From Ephemerocybe angulata (taxonomy: Eukaryota > Basidiomycota > Agaricomycetes > Agaricales > Psathyrellaceae), in assembly GCA_013368325.1 (NCBI GenBank), contig JAACJK010000164.1, positions 62,001 through 126,000 on the forward strand: a stretch of DNA of 64,000 nucleotides, written 5' to 3'. Below are positions 1 to 11,257 of the stretch, piece after piece (the first letter of the stretch is position 1; each line of letters starts with the position of its first letter). The notes beneath the pieces are model-generated. The model was not told the origin of the DNA and searched no databases. It saw nothing but the letters and a program-made list of their open reading frames with translations. The translations under genes were made by a program, and so were the position numbers.

Positions 1-1068
1 GTACCCCTCCTCGATGGAATCGACGATGACATGTATCAGACGATTTTCAAATCTGTCGTGGAGGATACCGTGACTGCCTTCCGACCATCAGCAATCGTGC
101 TACAATGTGGTGCAGACTCCCTGGGATGTGATCGACTAGGAGCGTTCAATCTCTCGATTGCTGGCCACGGCGAATGCGTGGACTTCGTTCGGAGGTTTGG
201 AGTCCCGTTGCTCGTCCTGGGTGGTGGTGGGTACACGATCAAGAACGTCAGCCGATGCTGGACATACGAGACATCAGTACTCGTGGGTGTTCAAGTATCG
301 AACGACCTCCCCAGCACGGTCTATGACTCTTTCTTCGATGACTCTCAATGGAAACTGCACCCTCCACTGACCGGGAAAGTGGAGAACCAAAATACGCCGG
401 CGTCGCTGCAGCGCATTCAGATTGGCATCAAGACGAAGCTGCGATATCTGCAAGGCGCGCCGAGCGTTGCGATGCAGGAGATACCCCCGGATTTGCAGGG
501 CTTGTTGGCGAGCGAGGATCGAACGGCAGAGGAGAAGGATGAGGAGAACGGGACTGGACAGGCTGGAGAGGTGCGGGATACCAAGACGATGGCGCGGAAT
601 GAGTACTTTGACGGGGAAAACGATAATGACCAGGATGACATTCCTGCTAGCGCCAGTGCGCCTGTCTCGACGCCGCGTGGGACAAGGGCTCGGGGTGGGC
701 GAGGGACGAGGCGAAGGGGAACTAGGGCGCGTGGTGGGCGGGGAGCCAGTCGGGGGAGAGCGACGACGGCGACGTCGGTGGATACTTCGATGCAGGACCT
801 TGACGAAGAAGACGACGACGATATGACGAGCAGCAGTATCACGTCAGATGACGATAGCCCACCGCCTTCGAGACGTGGGAGGGGTAGGGGACGAGGGAGA
901 GGAAGGGGCCGTGGACGTCCTCGGGGACGGGGTGCGGCAACTGCAACCGCAACTGCCACGCCTAGGTCAGCATCGATGGGCCCCCCGGTGGAAGGGCCCA
1001 CAGAAACTGAGGAGGGAGGCACAGGCGCAGGGCCAAGGGAGGCAACGTCGATGGACGTTGACGAGTAG
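1..1068 (+). CDS. Class I histone deacetylase (Rpd3/Hos2 type), 3' part
   Basis: Zinc-dependent lysine deacetylase that removes acetyl groups from histone tails, acting in nuclear corepressor complexes. The frame is open from base 1, so the N-terminal part with the catalytic His pair lies outside the window. Visible family hallmarks are DGIDDDMY, LQCGADSLGCDRLG (active-site loop), GGGGYTIKNVSRCWTYET with the transition-state Tyr, and NQNTPASLQRI. After about residue 160 the conserved domain ends and a long low-complexity tail follows: acidic and Ser-rich blocks between RG-rich blocks including GRGRGRGRGRGRP. Such a tail is not part of the catalytic fold and may bind RNA or partners (inference). 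The stop is followed at about 140 bp by a tRNA gene on the same strand. The family call is very secure; Rpd3 versus Hos2 cannot be decided from this part. Confidence 0.95.
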   Translation, partial: VPLLDGIDDDMYQTIFKSVVEDTVTAFRPSAIVLQCGADSLGCDRLGAFNLSIAGHGECVDFVRRFGVPLLVLGGGGYTIKNVSRCWTYETSVLVGVQVSNDLPSTVYDSFFDDSQWKLHPPLTGKVENQNTPASLQRIQIGIKTKLRYLQGAPSVAMQEIPPDLQGLLASEDRTAEEKDEENGTGQAGEVRDTKTMARNEYFDGENDNDQDDIPASASAPVSTPRGTRARGGRGTRRRGTRARGGRGASRGRATTATSVDTSMQDLDEEDDDDMTSSSITSDDDSPPPSRRGRGRGRGRGRGRGRPRGRGAATATATATPRSASMGPPVEGPTETEEGGTGAGPREATSMDVDE

Positions 1069-1210
1069 GCATACTGCATTTGATGTAGTCATATAGATGA
1101 AAGATGTATTTTATACCCATGCTTTACAAAGTATCGTCTTGCAAAGTCGATTCTTGGATGATCTGGGACATTACCGCCTCCTGGAGACATGCCCCACCGC
1201 TAAGACATGA

Positions 1211-1294
1211 GCATTAATGGGGTAGTGGTAACCTGGGTCGTTGCCATTCGAGTATTGACTCGACCCGCCGGGGGTTCGATTCCCTCTTAATGCA
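1211..1294 (+). tRNA. tRNA-Gly(GCC) with 13-nt intron, copy 1
   Basis: Folds as a cloverleaf: acceptor arms GCATTAA/TTAATGC with discriminator A at 1294, D arm GGGT/ACCT, anticodon stem GGTCG/CGACC and T arm GGGGG TTCGATT CCCTC. The anticodon loop reads TT-GCC-A with GCC at 1243-1245. A 13-nt intron (1247-1259) sits just after position 37, the canonical place for nuclear tRNA introns. The mature form would be 71 nt. A TTTT run seven bases downstream suits pol III termination. A second copy lies at 17128-17211. Confidence 0.93.
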
Positions 1295-1536
1295 TTAACC
1301 TTTTGCCCCTATTTGGAACGACTGTCACGACCCTCCTGACCCTTACGCCAGCGCACCCTTCGGGCTTCTACCCTCTTCTACCACACAGTAACAAGTCTTC
1401 CTTTTTGCCTCTTCTCCCTCGCAATGCGCATGGAGGGAGTTGTGGGCGATCATAGGGGTGGGAGGTTTAAATTGATCCGTGTCCCATCAACGGACACGTC
1501 CATCTGCTCCGTGTTCCCCTTCAACCAGCAACGTTC

Positions 1537-3164
1537 ATGTCTTCAGGAAATCGGCCTTTGCGAGTTGCGTTTATTCATCCAGACCTAGGAATTGGTACTT
1601 ATAAATGATATTTAAAGTGAATTCAATGCCTAACACCCCACAGGTGGAGCCGAGCGCTTGGTTGTTGACGCAGCGATAGGTCTGCAAGAGCGGGGCCATT
1701 CTGTGGACATCTATACATCACATCACAATCCAGACCATTGTTTCGAGGAAACGAGAAATGGTGATATACTTCAATCCATTGCTCTTAAGATTAAACTGAA
1801 CTGAACGGTCGCATTACACACAGGAACTTTGAAAGTGCACCATGTCGTACCTCCATTTCCCCGCTCGTTCAAGGGAAAGCTGCACATCCTATTTGCACAT
1901 CTGCGGCAACTCCACTTGATATCGAAGTTGCTTCAGGAGTCGAACCAGTACGATGTCTACTTCGTGGACCAACTGTCAACCTGTGTTCCCTTCCTCCGGG
2001 CGATTAGTGGGACGCGTGTGGTATTCTATTGCCATTTCCCGGACAAACTCCTGGCAAGTGGGGCCTTCGTTGAAGGGAACTTGGTATTCAAAAGGCAGAG
2101 CCTAATTAAACGCCTATACCGCCTGCCTATGGACTGGCTAGAGGAGGTTACTACTCGTACGTTCTCAGTCACCGCCCTCGTAAGTGTAAATGTACTCACC
2201 GTGCCCAGGGCAAGCCGATATCATCCTCGCGAATTCAAAGTTTACAGCGAGAGTATTCAAGACTTATTTTCCCTCTATACCCCACAACCCCACCATCGTA
2301 TACCCTGGAATCAACCTGGACGCCTACCAAACCCAGGCGGACCCCTCAGACCCCAATGTCGCAACTGTCCTATCGAACCGACCGACTCTCATCTCCCTAA
2401 ACCGTTTCGAAGGAAAGAAAAACATCCCCCTTGCCCTTGAATCTTTCGCGAAATTCAAGTCCAGGGGCTCGCATCCCACTCTCCGACTCGTTCTCGCTGG
2501 AGGCTACGACCCGCGCCTCGAAGACAACCAACGCGTCCTGTCAAGCCTCCAGTCGATATCCGAAACCCTTTCTCTTTCCTACACCATCACATCGCCATCA
2601 CCTTTACCGCCAGACATGCCCGCGACGCCCTTCGTCTCTGAACCCGATGTCCTGATTCTCCTAAACTTCACTACACCCCAGCGCACCGCCCTTCTCCAAA
2701 GCCCGTCGACACTTGCTCTCCTCTACACGCCTGAGAACGAGCATTTCGGAATCGTGCCCATAGAGGCCATGGCGTGCGGCGTTCCTGTCCTTGCCTGTGA
2801 CTCGGGCGGACCCCTCGAAAGTATACTCTCACTACCCCCTTCATCAGCCCCTACCAGCGAGCCCAGAACAGGCTGGCTCCGCCGCCCCGACCCAGAGGCT
2901 TGGGCAGATGCTTTGGAAGAGATACTCACCTTAACACCAACGCAGCGGAAGGAAATTTCGGAGACGGCGAAACAGAGAGCGAAGGAGCTGTTTGGGATGG
3001 ATGCGATGGCGAAGGGGCTGGAGGATGCCTTGGAGGAGGCGGTGAGTATGGGTCCTGTAACGAGCGATGAGGTGTGGGGTGTTTGGTGGAAGGCTTTCGT
3101 GATGTTAGTGGGCTTCCTGCTAGCGTTTGCGTATAGTTCAGGTAGCGGTAGTTATAGGAAGTAG
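1537..3164 (+). CDS. ALG2: ALG2 alpha-1,3/1,6-mannosyltransferase
   Basis: Adds the second and third mannose (GDP-Man donor) to Man1GlcNAc2-PP-dolichol on the cytosolic ER face during N-glycan precursor assembly. Exons are 1537-1594, 1644-1760, 1824-2156 and 2209-3164, giving 487 aa with phases that agree at all junctions. Exon 1 starts [20 protein letters not shown] and exon 2 continues [10 protein letters not shown], the GT4 donor-domain start. Further marks are [41 protein letters not shown] and the ExF-type [19 protein letters not shown] motif of GT4 transferases. A hydrophobic segment near the C-terminus ([13 protein letters not shown]) fits membrane attachment known for ALG2. Length matches the family. 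Confidence 0.95.
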
Positions 3165-3356
3165 GATTAGACTATGGGCTATTGCACGTCCTATCCATAA
3201 AATCGGACTCGTATGGCTCACGATGCATGTGGGGCGGCGTGAGACAGGGGCACGCGACGAGAGTGATTTCTTGCTAATTGGGCGCGTGCAGCGAGTCGAG
3301 CTCTTTCTTGTTCCATCGTGTCCACATCCTGACCCTTCTGCTCACACCATTTCAAG

Positions 3357-4563
3357 ATGAGCATTGAACCCCCCACAGACTTGCAAACAGTGTTGGATGG
3401 TGAAGTGAAGTATGTCTCAGCTTTAGCGCCGGTCCATTATCACAACGCTGATCTCTATCATGACTTTCCATTTGTCAGGGAGTGGCATTTTCGTATGTTG
3501 CTTTGCCTCTGCGACATAGAGAGGACCAATTGAGACCACACAGACATCTACTTTCATCAGAAGAATCAGAAGGAGCGTGAGGCTGCTCTGAAGTTGCGAG
3601 ACGCAGTTCTTCGCCTCCGCCGGGACGGTGCATTCGTCGCTGTCCCCTTGTTCCGCGTGAACCTCGAGCCAATGGGCCCGCATCCCGTCGGTAGGTAGCA
3701 AAGCTATAATGTCGTTTTCTTTCTTTCACACAAGCACACACAGGTACATACGAGATATGGACCCCATCCGAAACCTTCTCCTCCGTCTTTTCCTATTTGG
3801 CGTTGTACAGAGGAGATCTCAGGTATGCCGTTGAATCTCCACTTGCACCCTATCCACTGGCAGGTAGCTAATTGATACACATAACCTTAAAACGCCGCCC
3901 CTCGCTAACCCTGGCTTGCTGAAATGCTCGCTTCATACCTCGAAACTAATGGTTTGGGCATAACAGTATCCTGGTCCATCCTCTAACGAGAGACGCTGTA
4001 AGTGTGTCAATCTGGAGTTAGTTCTCCACTCTTCTATCTGTCTTCTGATGATACAACTTGCCCGCTACTCCCGACCGAAACAACATGGCACCCTTGACAC
4101 ACTCGAATTTCAAATCCTTTGTGTCGGGGCCGCTCTACCCAATTTTAGCGAGCGTAGGTCCTCCTCTCCCCCTCTTCGGCTTCCTTCCAGGGGCACAAGC
4201 GCAGTAGATAAGCTTTGAGCTAATGACAATAATCAATCTGTCTAGTGACCACGAAGTCCGTAATGCCTGGCTCGGACCCGCATTCCCTCTCGACCTCTCG
4301 ACCCTCCCCGTAAGGACTGAAGAGCTGCCCTCCCAGTACCAAACCTTGAGTGCGTACCCTGTCATTTTCTCTTTTCTGTCCACCCGCCTTGTCCATACGT
4401 AATTGACGTGTTTGATTACCCAGAACTGGGGTACTCTGCTACAACGCCTAGCTTGACCGTAGAGCAGAGGCTCAAACTTGGAGATAGGGTCGAGGGTATC
4501 CTAGCGGATGATAAGGAGGCTGCGCCTGCCCCTGCTAGGGACGATACGACGACGCAGTCCTGA
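3357..4563 (+). CDS. DODA: DOPA 4,5-dioxygenase family protein
   Basis: Belongs to the small extradiol dioxygenase-like family typified by the Amanita muscaria DOPA dioxygenase of betalain and muscaflavin synthesis; the substrate here is unknown. Proposed exons are 3357-3409, 3479-3492, 3544-3690, 3744-3822, 3967-3997, 4149-4153, 4246-4349 and 4424-4563, making 190 aa. Conserved blocks are EWHFHIYFHQKN (metal-binding His region), RVNLEPMGPHPVGTYEIWTP, LYRGDLSILVHPLTRDA and NAWLGPAFPLDL. Exon 6 is only 5 nt (CGAGC) but is needed to join TRDA to DHEVRNAW in phase without meeting a TGA. Ends tail-to-tail with the chitin deacetylase gene. Family assignment is strong; exon 6 is inference from phase and the protein pattern. 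Confidence 0.85.
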
Positions 4564-4916
4564 GCAGTGCTGACTGGGAAATTCGTGGTATCAAGTAGTT
4601 TTTTAATTGGAGGCTTTCCTAAAAGCCGAAATGTACGATAGGATTGTACTGTCCTAGAGGGTACGGAAGGTGGAACGTAGTTGTACGAAGGTCCTGGAAA
4701 AGTGGAACAACGAAAGGGGGAATCATAGCAAAGTTAAGTGTTCGAATAAGGTTTGGAGTCCGTTATTGAGATAGAATGCAAGCAAGAACGTAAGTTTCGT
4801 ATCTGGAGAAGATAGAGGGTCCTGAGGTGATAAAGATATACTCTGTCCAAAGTAATAGCATCAAGTCCATTCTGTTCATCCGAAGAAAGGCGTTAGAGTG
4901 TAGAGAGCATGTTCAA
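4564..4916. other. Convergent intergenic region
   Basis: Separates the stop codons of the DOPA-dioxygenase family gene and the chitin deacetylase gene, so it holds both 3' untranslated regions. I see no ORF, repeat or RNA gene. Confidence 0.6.
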
Positions 4917-6369
4917 TTAGCAGTGCCAGTTGCCCTAAAGATCTAGTCAGCGCCTGATGGGCGTGGAGAAGACAAGAAAGCGCTTACATCGGGTGTCTGG
5001 GGCGATCCAACACTCTGGTAGGGAGCCTTACCAAGGCACTCGGCGACAGTGACAAGCTGGTATCCCGCAGCCTTCAGCTTCTGAATAGCATAAGGCAGAA
5101 CGTCGTAGCTACAAGCCAAAAACAATGAGTACATCATGAACGTCGATTCCATGTTATAATAGACGTACGCGGTACTCGATTGGGTCTCGTGGTTCAACGC
5201 CAGAATTGTGCTGGGGTGGGAGCCGATTATCTGGTCGTAGCTTGACTTTGACTGGGCAGCGCTGGCTCCTGTCGAGTCTCCAGAGCTACAGTAGACGCCA
5301 ACGGTTAGAAATAGCCCTTCGTTCAATTGATCACCGTGGAGACAAAACTTACTCGAAGTCCCAGTTGGCAATGGAAAGACCGCGAACGCCGGCAGCCGAT
5401 TTTACCAGGTCATTATAGTTCCCGTAAGCTAAACGGCATGATCGACAACTTTAGTTACTGGGCTTCACGGACGAGAGAAGGAAGGTGCTTACGCGGGCGC
5501 ACCCATGCAGGGTAGGCTCCAGTGATCCTCTGTAGTGCCTCTGGTTCGAGAATAGAATAAAGCAACCGCGAAAAAAAAGGGAAGTGCGAGAGTGCAAGAA
5601 TCGGACGACAATTCGGAGAAGGATGTCGGAAACAAACGAAGAAGGAGTAACATTTCAGTATCCATCAAGTGATTTAGAAGGTGCGTAGGCAATAGAACTT
5701 ACGTTCGACTCTCCACATCTCGTCGTGAACTAATTGGCCAATGAAAAGTCAGCGTCAAGTTTCAACAGATTGCGACTAGCGCGCGGAGGTTAACGTACTT
5801 TGATCCCAGGTGAGAGTGGTAAGGTCCTTGTGCGCCCAGGTATGCGACGCGACCTGGTGGCCGTGGTCATACGCGTACTTGACCTTGCCACGCAAAGTGG
5901 TATCATAGATGCACCCCCCTGTAGATGTCCAATTCAGTCACCGAAGCTACAAGCAATTTCCGAGACGGAGGAAATGAAATATATATGCGACTTACAGTTG
6001 TTACCATCTTAAGGTTAGGGAGAAACGTGGTGGACGGATTAGGTTCGGTCAGACCCGCATCAAGCAAGACGATATTCTGGGAAAGGAACCTACTGAAAAA
6101 GAAAGTGCCCTTTGCACCTGCGGCGTCGAGCGTGTTGACGATATCAGTCAGGTAGTTGTATGGGCCATCATCCTAAGATTAAGCAGTCAGTCTTTAGCTT
6201 TAACATCACGGACTAGAAGGTAGATGCTTACAAAAGTCAAAGCAACTTTGTTTGCAGCTGTGCAGTGGGTGTACACGGTCGCGGTCTGCCTCGGTTCGAG
6301 AGGCGACGCAGACGCGAATTGCAACGCGCCAGAGGCCAAGAATGCAGCAGCAAGAGTTTTGTACATCAT
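4917..6369 (-). CDS. Secreted chitin deacetylase (CE4)
   Basis: Polysaccharide deacetylase that converts cell-wall chitin to chitosan by metal-dependent N-deacetylation. Translation starts at the paired ATGs at 6369/6366 (MMYKTLAAAFLASGALQFAS), a clear signal peptide. Exon 1 (6232-6369) ends in KVALTF and exon 2 begins DDGPYNY, giving the TFDDGP metal-binding motif across the junction. Later exons carry HQVASHTWAHKDL (the H-x-x-x-H motif), VHDEMWRVE, YGNYNDLVKSAA, LSIANWDF and SHPSTILALNHET, all CE4 landmarks. The last exon (4917-4934) is tiny and encodes GNWHC before the stop, after an intron at 4935-4987. A TATAAAA box lies about 130 bp upstream. No GPI-type tail is seen, so a secreted form is inferred. 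Confidence 0.9.
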
Positions 6370-6500
6370 GATGACTAGGATGGGTGTGGTTGTAGTGCGA
6401 AGTGTTGGAGGTTGAGGGGGGGAACGGGCGGAGGGAGAGGAAGGGGGGAATGAAAGTGGACTCAAAAGAGCACTGGTCAGAATGGGGCCATGCCGCCGCC

Positions 6501-6507
6501 TTTTATA
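6501..6507 (-). promoter_or_regulatory. TATA box of the chitin deacetylase gene
   Basis: TATAAAA on the minus strand, inside CCTATAAAAGG, about 132 bp upstream of the ATG at 6369. Position and sequence fit a core promoter; the start site is not known. Confidence 0.55.
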
Positions 6508-6509
6508 GG

Positions 6510-8407
6510 CCCAGTCTCCCTAGCGTCAAACCTATTCGCGAGCGCCTGGTGGAATAACGAAATAACCATTATGGAATATTCGCTTCACCAATCCTCCCGC
6601 GATAAAAGAACAGACGGCCCTAGATCCGCGATATCGACCCTCAATTCGCACCGGCTCTCCAGCCGTCCGCCCACGGTATCGAAAAGCACGGCGGGGTTAT
6701 CCATAGACTGATCCTTGTCCAGGACCCTAAGCTCAGCCTATAGTGTTCGAGTCAGTGCAACTTGCGCGACTGGACCGACCACGCGACCTATAGCCGGGCA
6801 ATAATAGCACCAAATGGTAAATTCAAAAAATTGACCGTGGCAGAAGACACGGCAGGGGACTAAAAATAGGGGCTACTGGGGCCGCCGTTCGCCGAAGTTT
6901 GCCTCGTTTGCCTTCTCCTTCCTTCTCGGGAGAGGCTCGGGGCCAGCAAGATGTGCGCGATGCTGGTGCGTGTTCTTACCCTCAAGAGAAGATGACGCGA
7001 CCTCGACGAAAGGGGCTCGTATTCCTTTCCATCATGATTACAATATTCTCGTACCATCTTTCTGGGTCGATCTACTTGCTCGCTGGTCCAAGGGCACAGT
7101 CAGCAGGTGAAGTTGGAGGGATATAGAGGGGCGGCGGGAGATACGCACCGTATGCGATACATGTGGACGCTTTCGCTGGGTTGGTAACTTCAGGACAATG
7201 TTCCCCTGGATCATCGTAGGTATGATCCGTCGACGTCATGGACGAAGGCTTGCCTAGAACTCCCCAGATGTTATGCGTACCCTAACTTCTTTGAGAACAG
7301 GAGCGCAGGCAACATTTTAAGGCGCTTACGTAGATGGCTTGGTCCTGGTAGGTCGACATATGAGTTTAAAGTCTATCCTGCTTCGTCCAGCTCTTTAGCA
7401 GCAGAGCAAGAGTTAGTCATTTGCGCACCCCCGCTCGATATGTCTAGACTAAAGAAGCCTCCCATTGACTGAATGCCTGATGGGACTTGTCAGTAAAGTA
7501 CCACCAGAAGAAAGTCAAAAGAGAACATCAGATCTCTCTCCGTAGAACAGACGCGACACGGCGGTCAGGAACAAAATATAACATCGGCAGAAGGCACAGA
7601 GTGACCGCCAGGAGGGAATACGAAGTCCAGGAAGATCGGGATACGGAAGCGGAAGGACCAGGACATGCAAGTCTTCCACAGCCTCGAGCATCACCGGCCG
7701 ATGGAACGCACCCCAGGCGAAACAAGAACCAGCAGAAGCCAAAAGCTACCCTCCAAGGAACGCAGCGCACATTCAGCGTCTATAGGACGGAGAGACCTAT
7801 GTCAAGGTCATGGGAGTCTGCCGGATGAAAGAATGACTATATCCGACCTCGTCGTAAAACGAGGCTCCCAGGCCTAGTTTGTCCAAGGGACAATGGAAGC
7901 CAGAATCGACAGAACGAGACGCGATGACATATACGAGCGTTCATAGTACGGAAAGACTTGTCAAGCTTGGTCATGGAAGGCTAGAAGAGTTGATTCGCAG
8001 GTCCGGGGTAGGACAACGAGGCTCCCAGGCCCAGTTTGTGAAGATGTCGCTGCTTTGTGACAGCTTGGCAAACATGACAAGAATCGCGCCCGATAGTCCT
8101 GGCCAGCTCAAGCAATAAGGTAGTCATCGCAGTCCCTGTCGTGTGTTCCTTCCGATAGAACAATCCTTGAGTCCAGAACGGCAATCGACCCTTTTGTCTT
8201 GACGAAGACGGTGGAAATTGGACGATGCATATCAGCAGTGGGGGTGAAGATGGAGGGAGGAAGCAAGAGTTGAAACGCGTCGAACGCGTTTCGGGCGGAG
8301 AGGAGGCTATTTGGGGCTCCGCCCACTGCCACGGGCATCGAGTGCACTTCCTGCTCCCCTCATCAACGGACCACATATTTTACTGCCTCAAGGATAAAAT
8401 CCAATGC
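6510..8407. other. Long intergenic region, no recognisable gene
   Basis: Lies between the chitin deacetylase promoter and the 3' end of the PRPP synthetase gene. Several short ORFs overlap each other on both strands around 6860-7130 and 7490-8380, but none has a family motif, a consistent exon pattern or a plausible partner exon. Direct-repeat words occur near 7860 and 8025 (GAGGCTCCCAGGCC with similar flanks), suggesting local duplication. I assign no gene. Confidence 0.5.
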
Positions 8408-8602
8408 TTTCCGCCTCCAAACCATCCGGCTCGGGCAGTTCAGAGGACCCTGAATATCCTGGTATAAGTTGCCAGCGCCCAGGGCCCTCCAAAATGTCCG
8501 GATTTTGCGAGATCAAGCTCAAAAAAGTTCAGCCAAGCTCCAAGTTAAGGATCTGTGAGATGATGCCAATATCGTCTCTAAAAAGCCCTTGAACATTTGA
8601 AC
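8408..8602 (+). repeat. Fragment of dispersed repeat R1 (3' part)
   Basis: Matches about 30035-30146 on the same strand: both contain CCATCCGGCTCGGGCAGTTCAG, CCAAGCTCCAAGTTAAGGAT and AAAAAGCCCTTGAACATTTG in order. This copy has about 90 extra bases between two GTTCAG words, which the 30-kb copy lacks, as expected if that copy lost one GTTCAG plus the intervening bases between short direct repeats. No terminal inverted repeats or coding capacity were recognised. Confidence 0.7.
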
Positions 8603-8768
8603 CCTGACACTGAGAGCTAAGTACATGCGAATGAAATGATATTGTATGTCCATGATTGCACAAACGACCTCTCCGTCTCGTAAGAGGGAGGCCGACATTT
8701 TGTTAAATTCATACCCGCGTAAACCCCTCGTGATATAAGAATAGCGACTCTCACCCCAGAGGGCGTTT

Positions 8769-10031
8769 TCATACCGCAATCACCCCAGTCGTCTCTGCCC
8801 ACTCTCCAAAGAGCAAGCTGATACTCTCTCCGTTGTGTGTCCTCCGGATGCTCTCAGCGATCGTAGGACTGACATCAACCGTCACAAGTTTTGCGATGGC
8901 CTCCTTGTGCTTGCCTTGAGGGATGGTATTCGTGACCTAGAGAGACGTGAGCCACAAGTACGGTGACCAATATATTCCTTCACCTACCACCAACTCGTGA
9001 ATGGGCAGCTCGTCGATGAGGGTAAGATTCGAGCCGGAAAGCAGGCCATGTGAAATAAGTGCGTGCACCGACTTGGCGCCGGCATCACGGAGCGTACGAG
9101 CCGCAAGCGCCAGTGTGCTTCCAGAGTCCACCATATCGTCGACCAAGATCGCGACCTAGGCCGGGACGGGTTAGGATACGTCCCCACGAGAGGCCAAACA
9201 ACGCACCTTGTCTTTTACGTCTCCAACCAGCAGCTCCATCCTCTCCGGGGCGGTCAACGACTTGCCGTCCCGTTTCCGGTGGATCAACGCAAACTCGATG
9301 TTAAGCTTGTCGGCCATCGCCGTCACTCTGCACAGGGTCAGCACAGTCCACATTCGACTCGCTGGGCACATACCGCTTCGCTCCTCCCGCATCCGGACTG
9401 ACCACAACGGCGTCCTGCCACCCCGGTATCGACCGCTTGATGTACCCCATCATCAGCGGCTCCGACCACAAATTGTCGACCGGGATATCGAAGAAGCCCT
9501 GGATCTGGCTCGCATGCAGGTCCATCGTGATGACATGGTCGCAGCCCGCCACGGTCAGCATGTTCGCGACGAGCTTCGCGGTAATGGGCGCGCGCGACTT
9601 GTCCTTCTTGTCCATGCGCGCGTAGGGGAAGCAGGGGATGACGGCGGTGATCCTGCGGGCAGAGGCGGTCTTGCACGCGGAGATGAGGATGAGGAGCTCC
9701 ATGAGGTTGTCGTTGACGTCGTCGCAGCCGGACTGGATGATGAAGACGTCCTCGTCGCGCACGGACTCGGAGATTTTGACGTTGATCTCCCCGTTCGAGA
9801 AGTTTTTGACGGTGCAGGGGACGAGGGGAACGTTCAGCCTGGTGGTGTGGGTGTGTATGAGCCTCTCGAGCTTGAGAGCACGACTCAGAGAGGTGGCTCA
9901 CCGCTCGGCCACAGCATGGGCGAGCTCGGGGTGGCTATTCCCTGTGGAACAGCGGGTTTAGGGGCTCAACAGGACCATGGAAGTCGGATAGGCTCACCCG
10001 TCAAGATCCTGATGGAGTTGTTATGGTACAT
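8769..10031 (-). CDS. PRS: Ribose-phosphate pyrophosphokinase (PRPP synthetase)
   Basis: Makes PRPP from ribose-5-phosphate and ATP for purine, pyrimidine, His, Trp and NAD synthesis in the cytosol. The start is [12 protein letters not shown] at 10031; a small exon follows ([13 protein letters not shown]), then [22 protein letters not shown]. Family motifs are [73 protein letters not shown] and the PRPP-binding loop [10 protein letters not shown]. The last exon ends [16 protein letters not shown] with the stop at 8769-8771. At least five introns, all in phase where checked, for example AAG CG|A GTG ACG after AGGAK. Length near 320 aa agrees with the short catalytic PRS class. A 278-codon forward ORF covering this gene is a shadow. 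Confidence 0.94.
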
Positions 10032-10384
10032 TGTAATGAAATAAGAAAATGAGCAGGAAAACGTCTATAGCATGAACGATAATATAATGGTTAGGGGAAG
10101 AGCAGACAGTCTATAACAAAAATTATCAGCTTTTTGAATCATCCCGATTTGCCAAACATTTCGCACTGCCACGACTCCCAAGGCGTCATTTCGTCCCTTT
10201 ATGGTGTTTATGCCCCTGTCTGCCCCGCACCGGGCTTGCAGTGGATACCGGAACTTGGAGATTGTGTGGAACTAGGCCTTCGGAGAGTAGGACCGAAGGA
10301 TATCGAGAAGTAGCCCGAAGTCCCTGCTAGATTGTGGAAAGTTGGCAAGGAGGAGGAGAAGGTTTTCGCCATGTTGCTGGATGC

Positions 10385-10862
10385 CCTAGACGCCCCAAAG
10401 GCACCAGGGGCAAAGGCCAAGAACTGCAGGTCATTATTGAAGCCTTGAGTAGCGCAGAGGGATGCACAGTGTTCAAGAAATCCGGGACTTTCATCAGAAT
10501 GCCGTCAAAGGGATCCGCGGGCGCTTGCTTTGTGCTTAGGGCACTCAAAACAGAAGATGCACGGCTTCCAGGGAGAGGGATTTTTGGCCACTGGACAGGG
10601 CCCACTCGTCGAAGAACACCTTCACGGAAATACGGTGAGCCACCGGGCTGGAGTACACTCGACAAGAGGGCTAAATGGCGTCACTGACTGCGGGCGCTTA
10701 ATCATTAGGGCGCTGCTCCACCAAAATTTCGACGGACTCACGTGCTCGATGAGTGCAAAGCTTCTCGAAACTCCAAATGCTGAACAGTGAAGAGGCAACG
10801 AAGGACGTTTAGTTTGTCGATTTGTCTCGGGACTGGTGGAGCTCGATAACGAGCGAGGCGAG
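10385..10862 (-). repeat. Fragment of dispersed repeat R1 (5' part)
   Basis: The reverse complement aligns with 29565-30030: shared text includes CCAGTCCCGAGACAAATCGA, the 20-mer AAATTTTGGTGGAGCAGCGC and GCCCAAGG-like and TAAGCACAAAGCAAGCGCC blocks. Similarity fades near 10385 and stops near 10862, directly beside the truncated glyoxalase fragment. Reading frames differ between the two copies because of small indels, so a coding role is not supported. Confidence 0.75.
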
Positions 10863-10867
10863 AGGTA

Positions 10868-11257
10868 GCCTCCGTCCAATACAGAACACCCGTCGACGGC
10901 GTTCGGGATCTCCTGGTCTCTCCAGCGCGTTTCGAGGAAACGAAGAAGCGCTTGACTTCGGTTCTTGGGTCTTCACCGAGTCCGGGGGATAGAGACCAGA
11001 CAACCTTCTGGAATTTCGACTTCGTGGCTGATATCCCTTCCCGTATATACCCCAGACCTTTGCTGAGCTTGGGGGTCCCTTCGAACGACGCGCAGGCGAA
11101 GTTCCTCGCGGAGACTCAGGGGGAGAGTGGGGTTGGAATTTATGAAGTCTCGTTTTATGTGGAACACTTAGATGTTGGGTACCCAGAGGAGGCAGAGACG
11201 CCGCATGGGAGGATACGGTTTATCAGATATGAAGGAGAAATGCTCCAAAAAGTCTAG
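10868..11257 (+). pseudogene. Truncated glyoxalase-like gene, C-terminal fragment
   Basis: Nearly identical to the C-terminal part of the minus-strand glyoxalase-like gene at 38.9-40.0 kb. It begins at a sharp junction with repeat R1, so the N-terminal half, including the metal-binding start of the domain, is missing. Compared with the right copy it lacks 12 nt in the TCGACGGCGTTCGGG region. The reading frame TSVLGSSPSPGDRDQ to RFIRYEGEMLQKV stays open to the stop at 11257, so this fragment retains the undamaged C-terminus while the full-length copy does not. Probably not expressed as a functional protein. Confidence 0.8.

Noticed and set aside
417..1079. 220-codon minus-strand ORF over the histone deacetylase tail
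   Set aside because: Low-complexity shadow of the RG-rich coding sequence on the other strand.
7487..7877. Charged ORFs on both strands near 7.5-7.9 kb
   Set aside because: Mutually overlapping, no motif, no exon structure linking them to neighbours.
9208..10044. 278-codon plus-strand ORF
   Set aside because: It lies antisense over the PRPP synthetase exons and introns, whose motifs are unmistakable; the plus-strand product has no family pattern.
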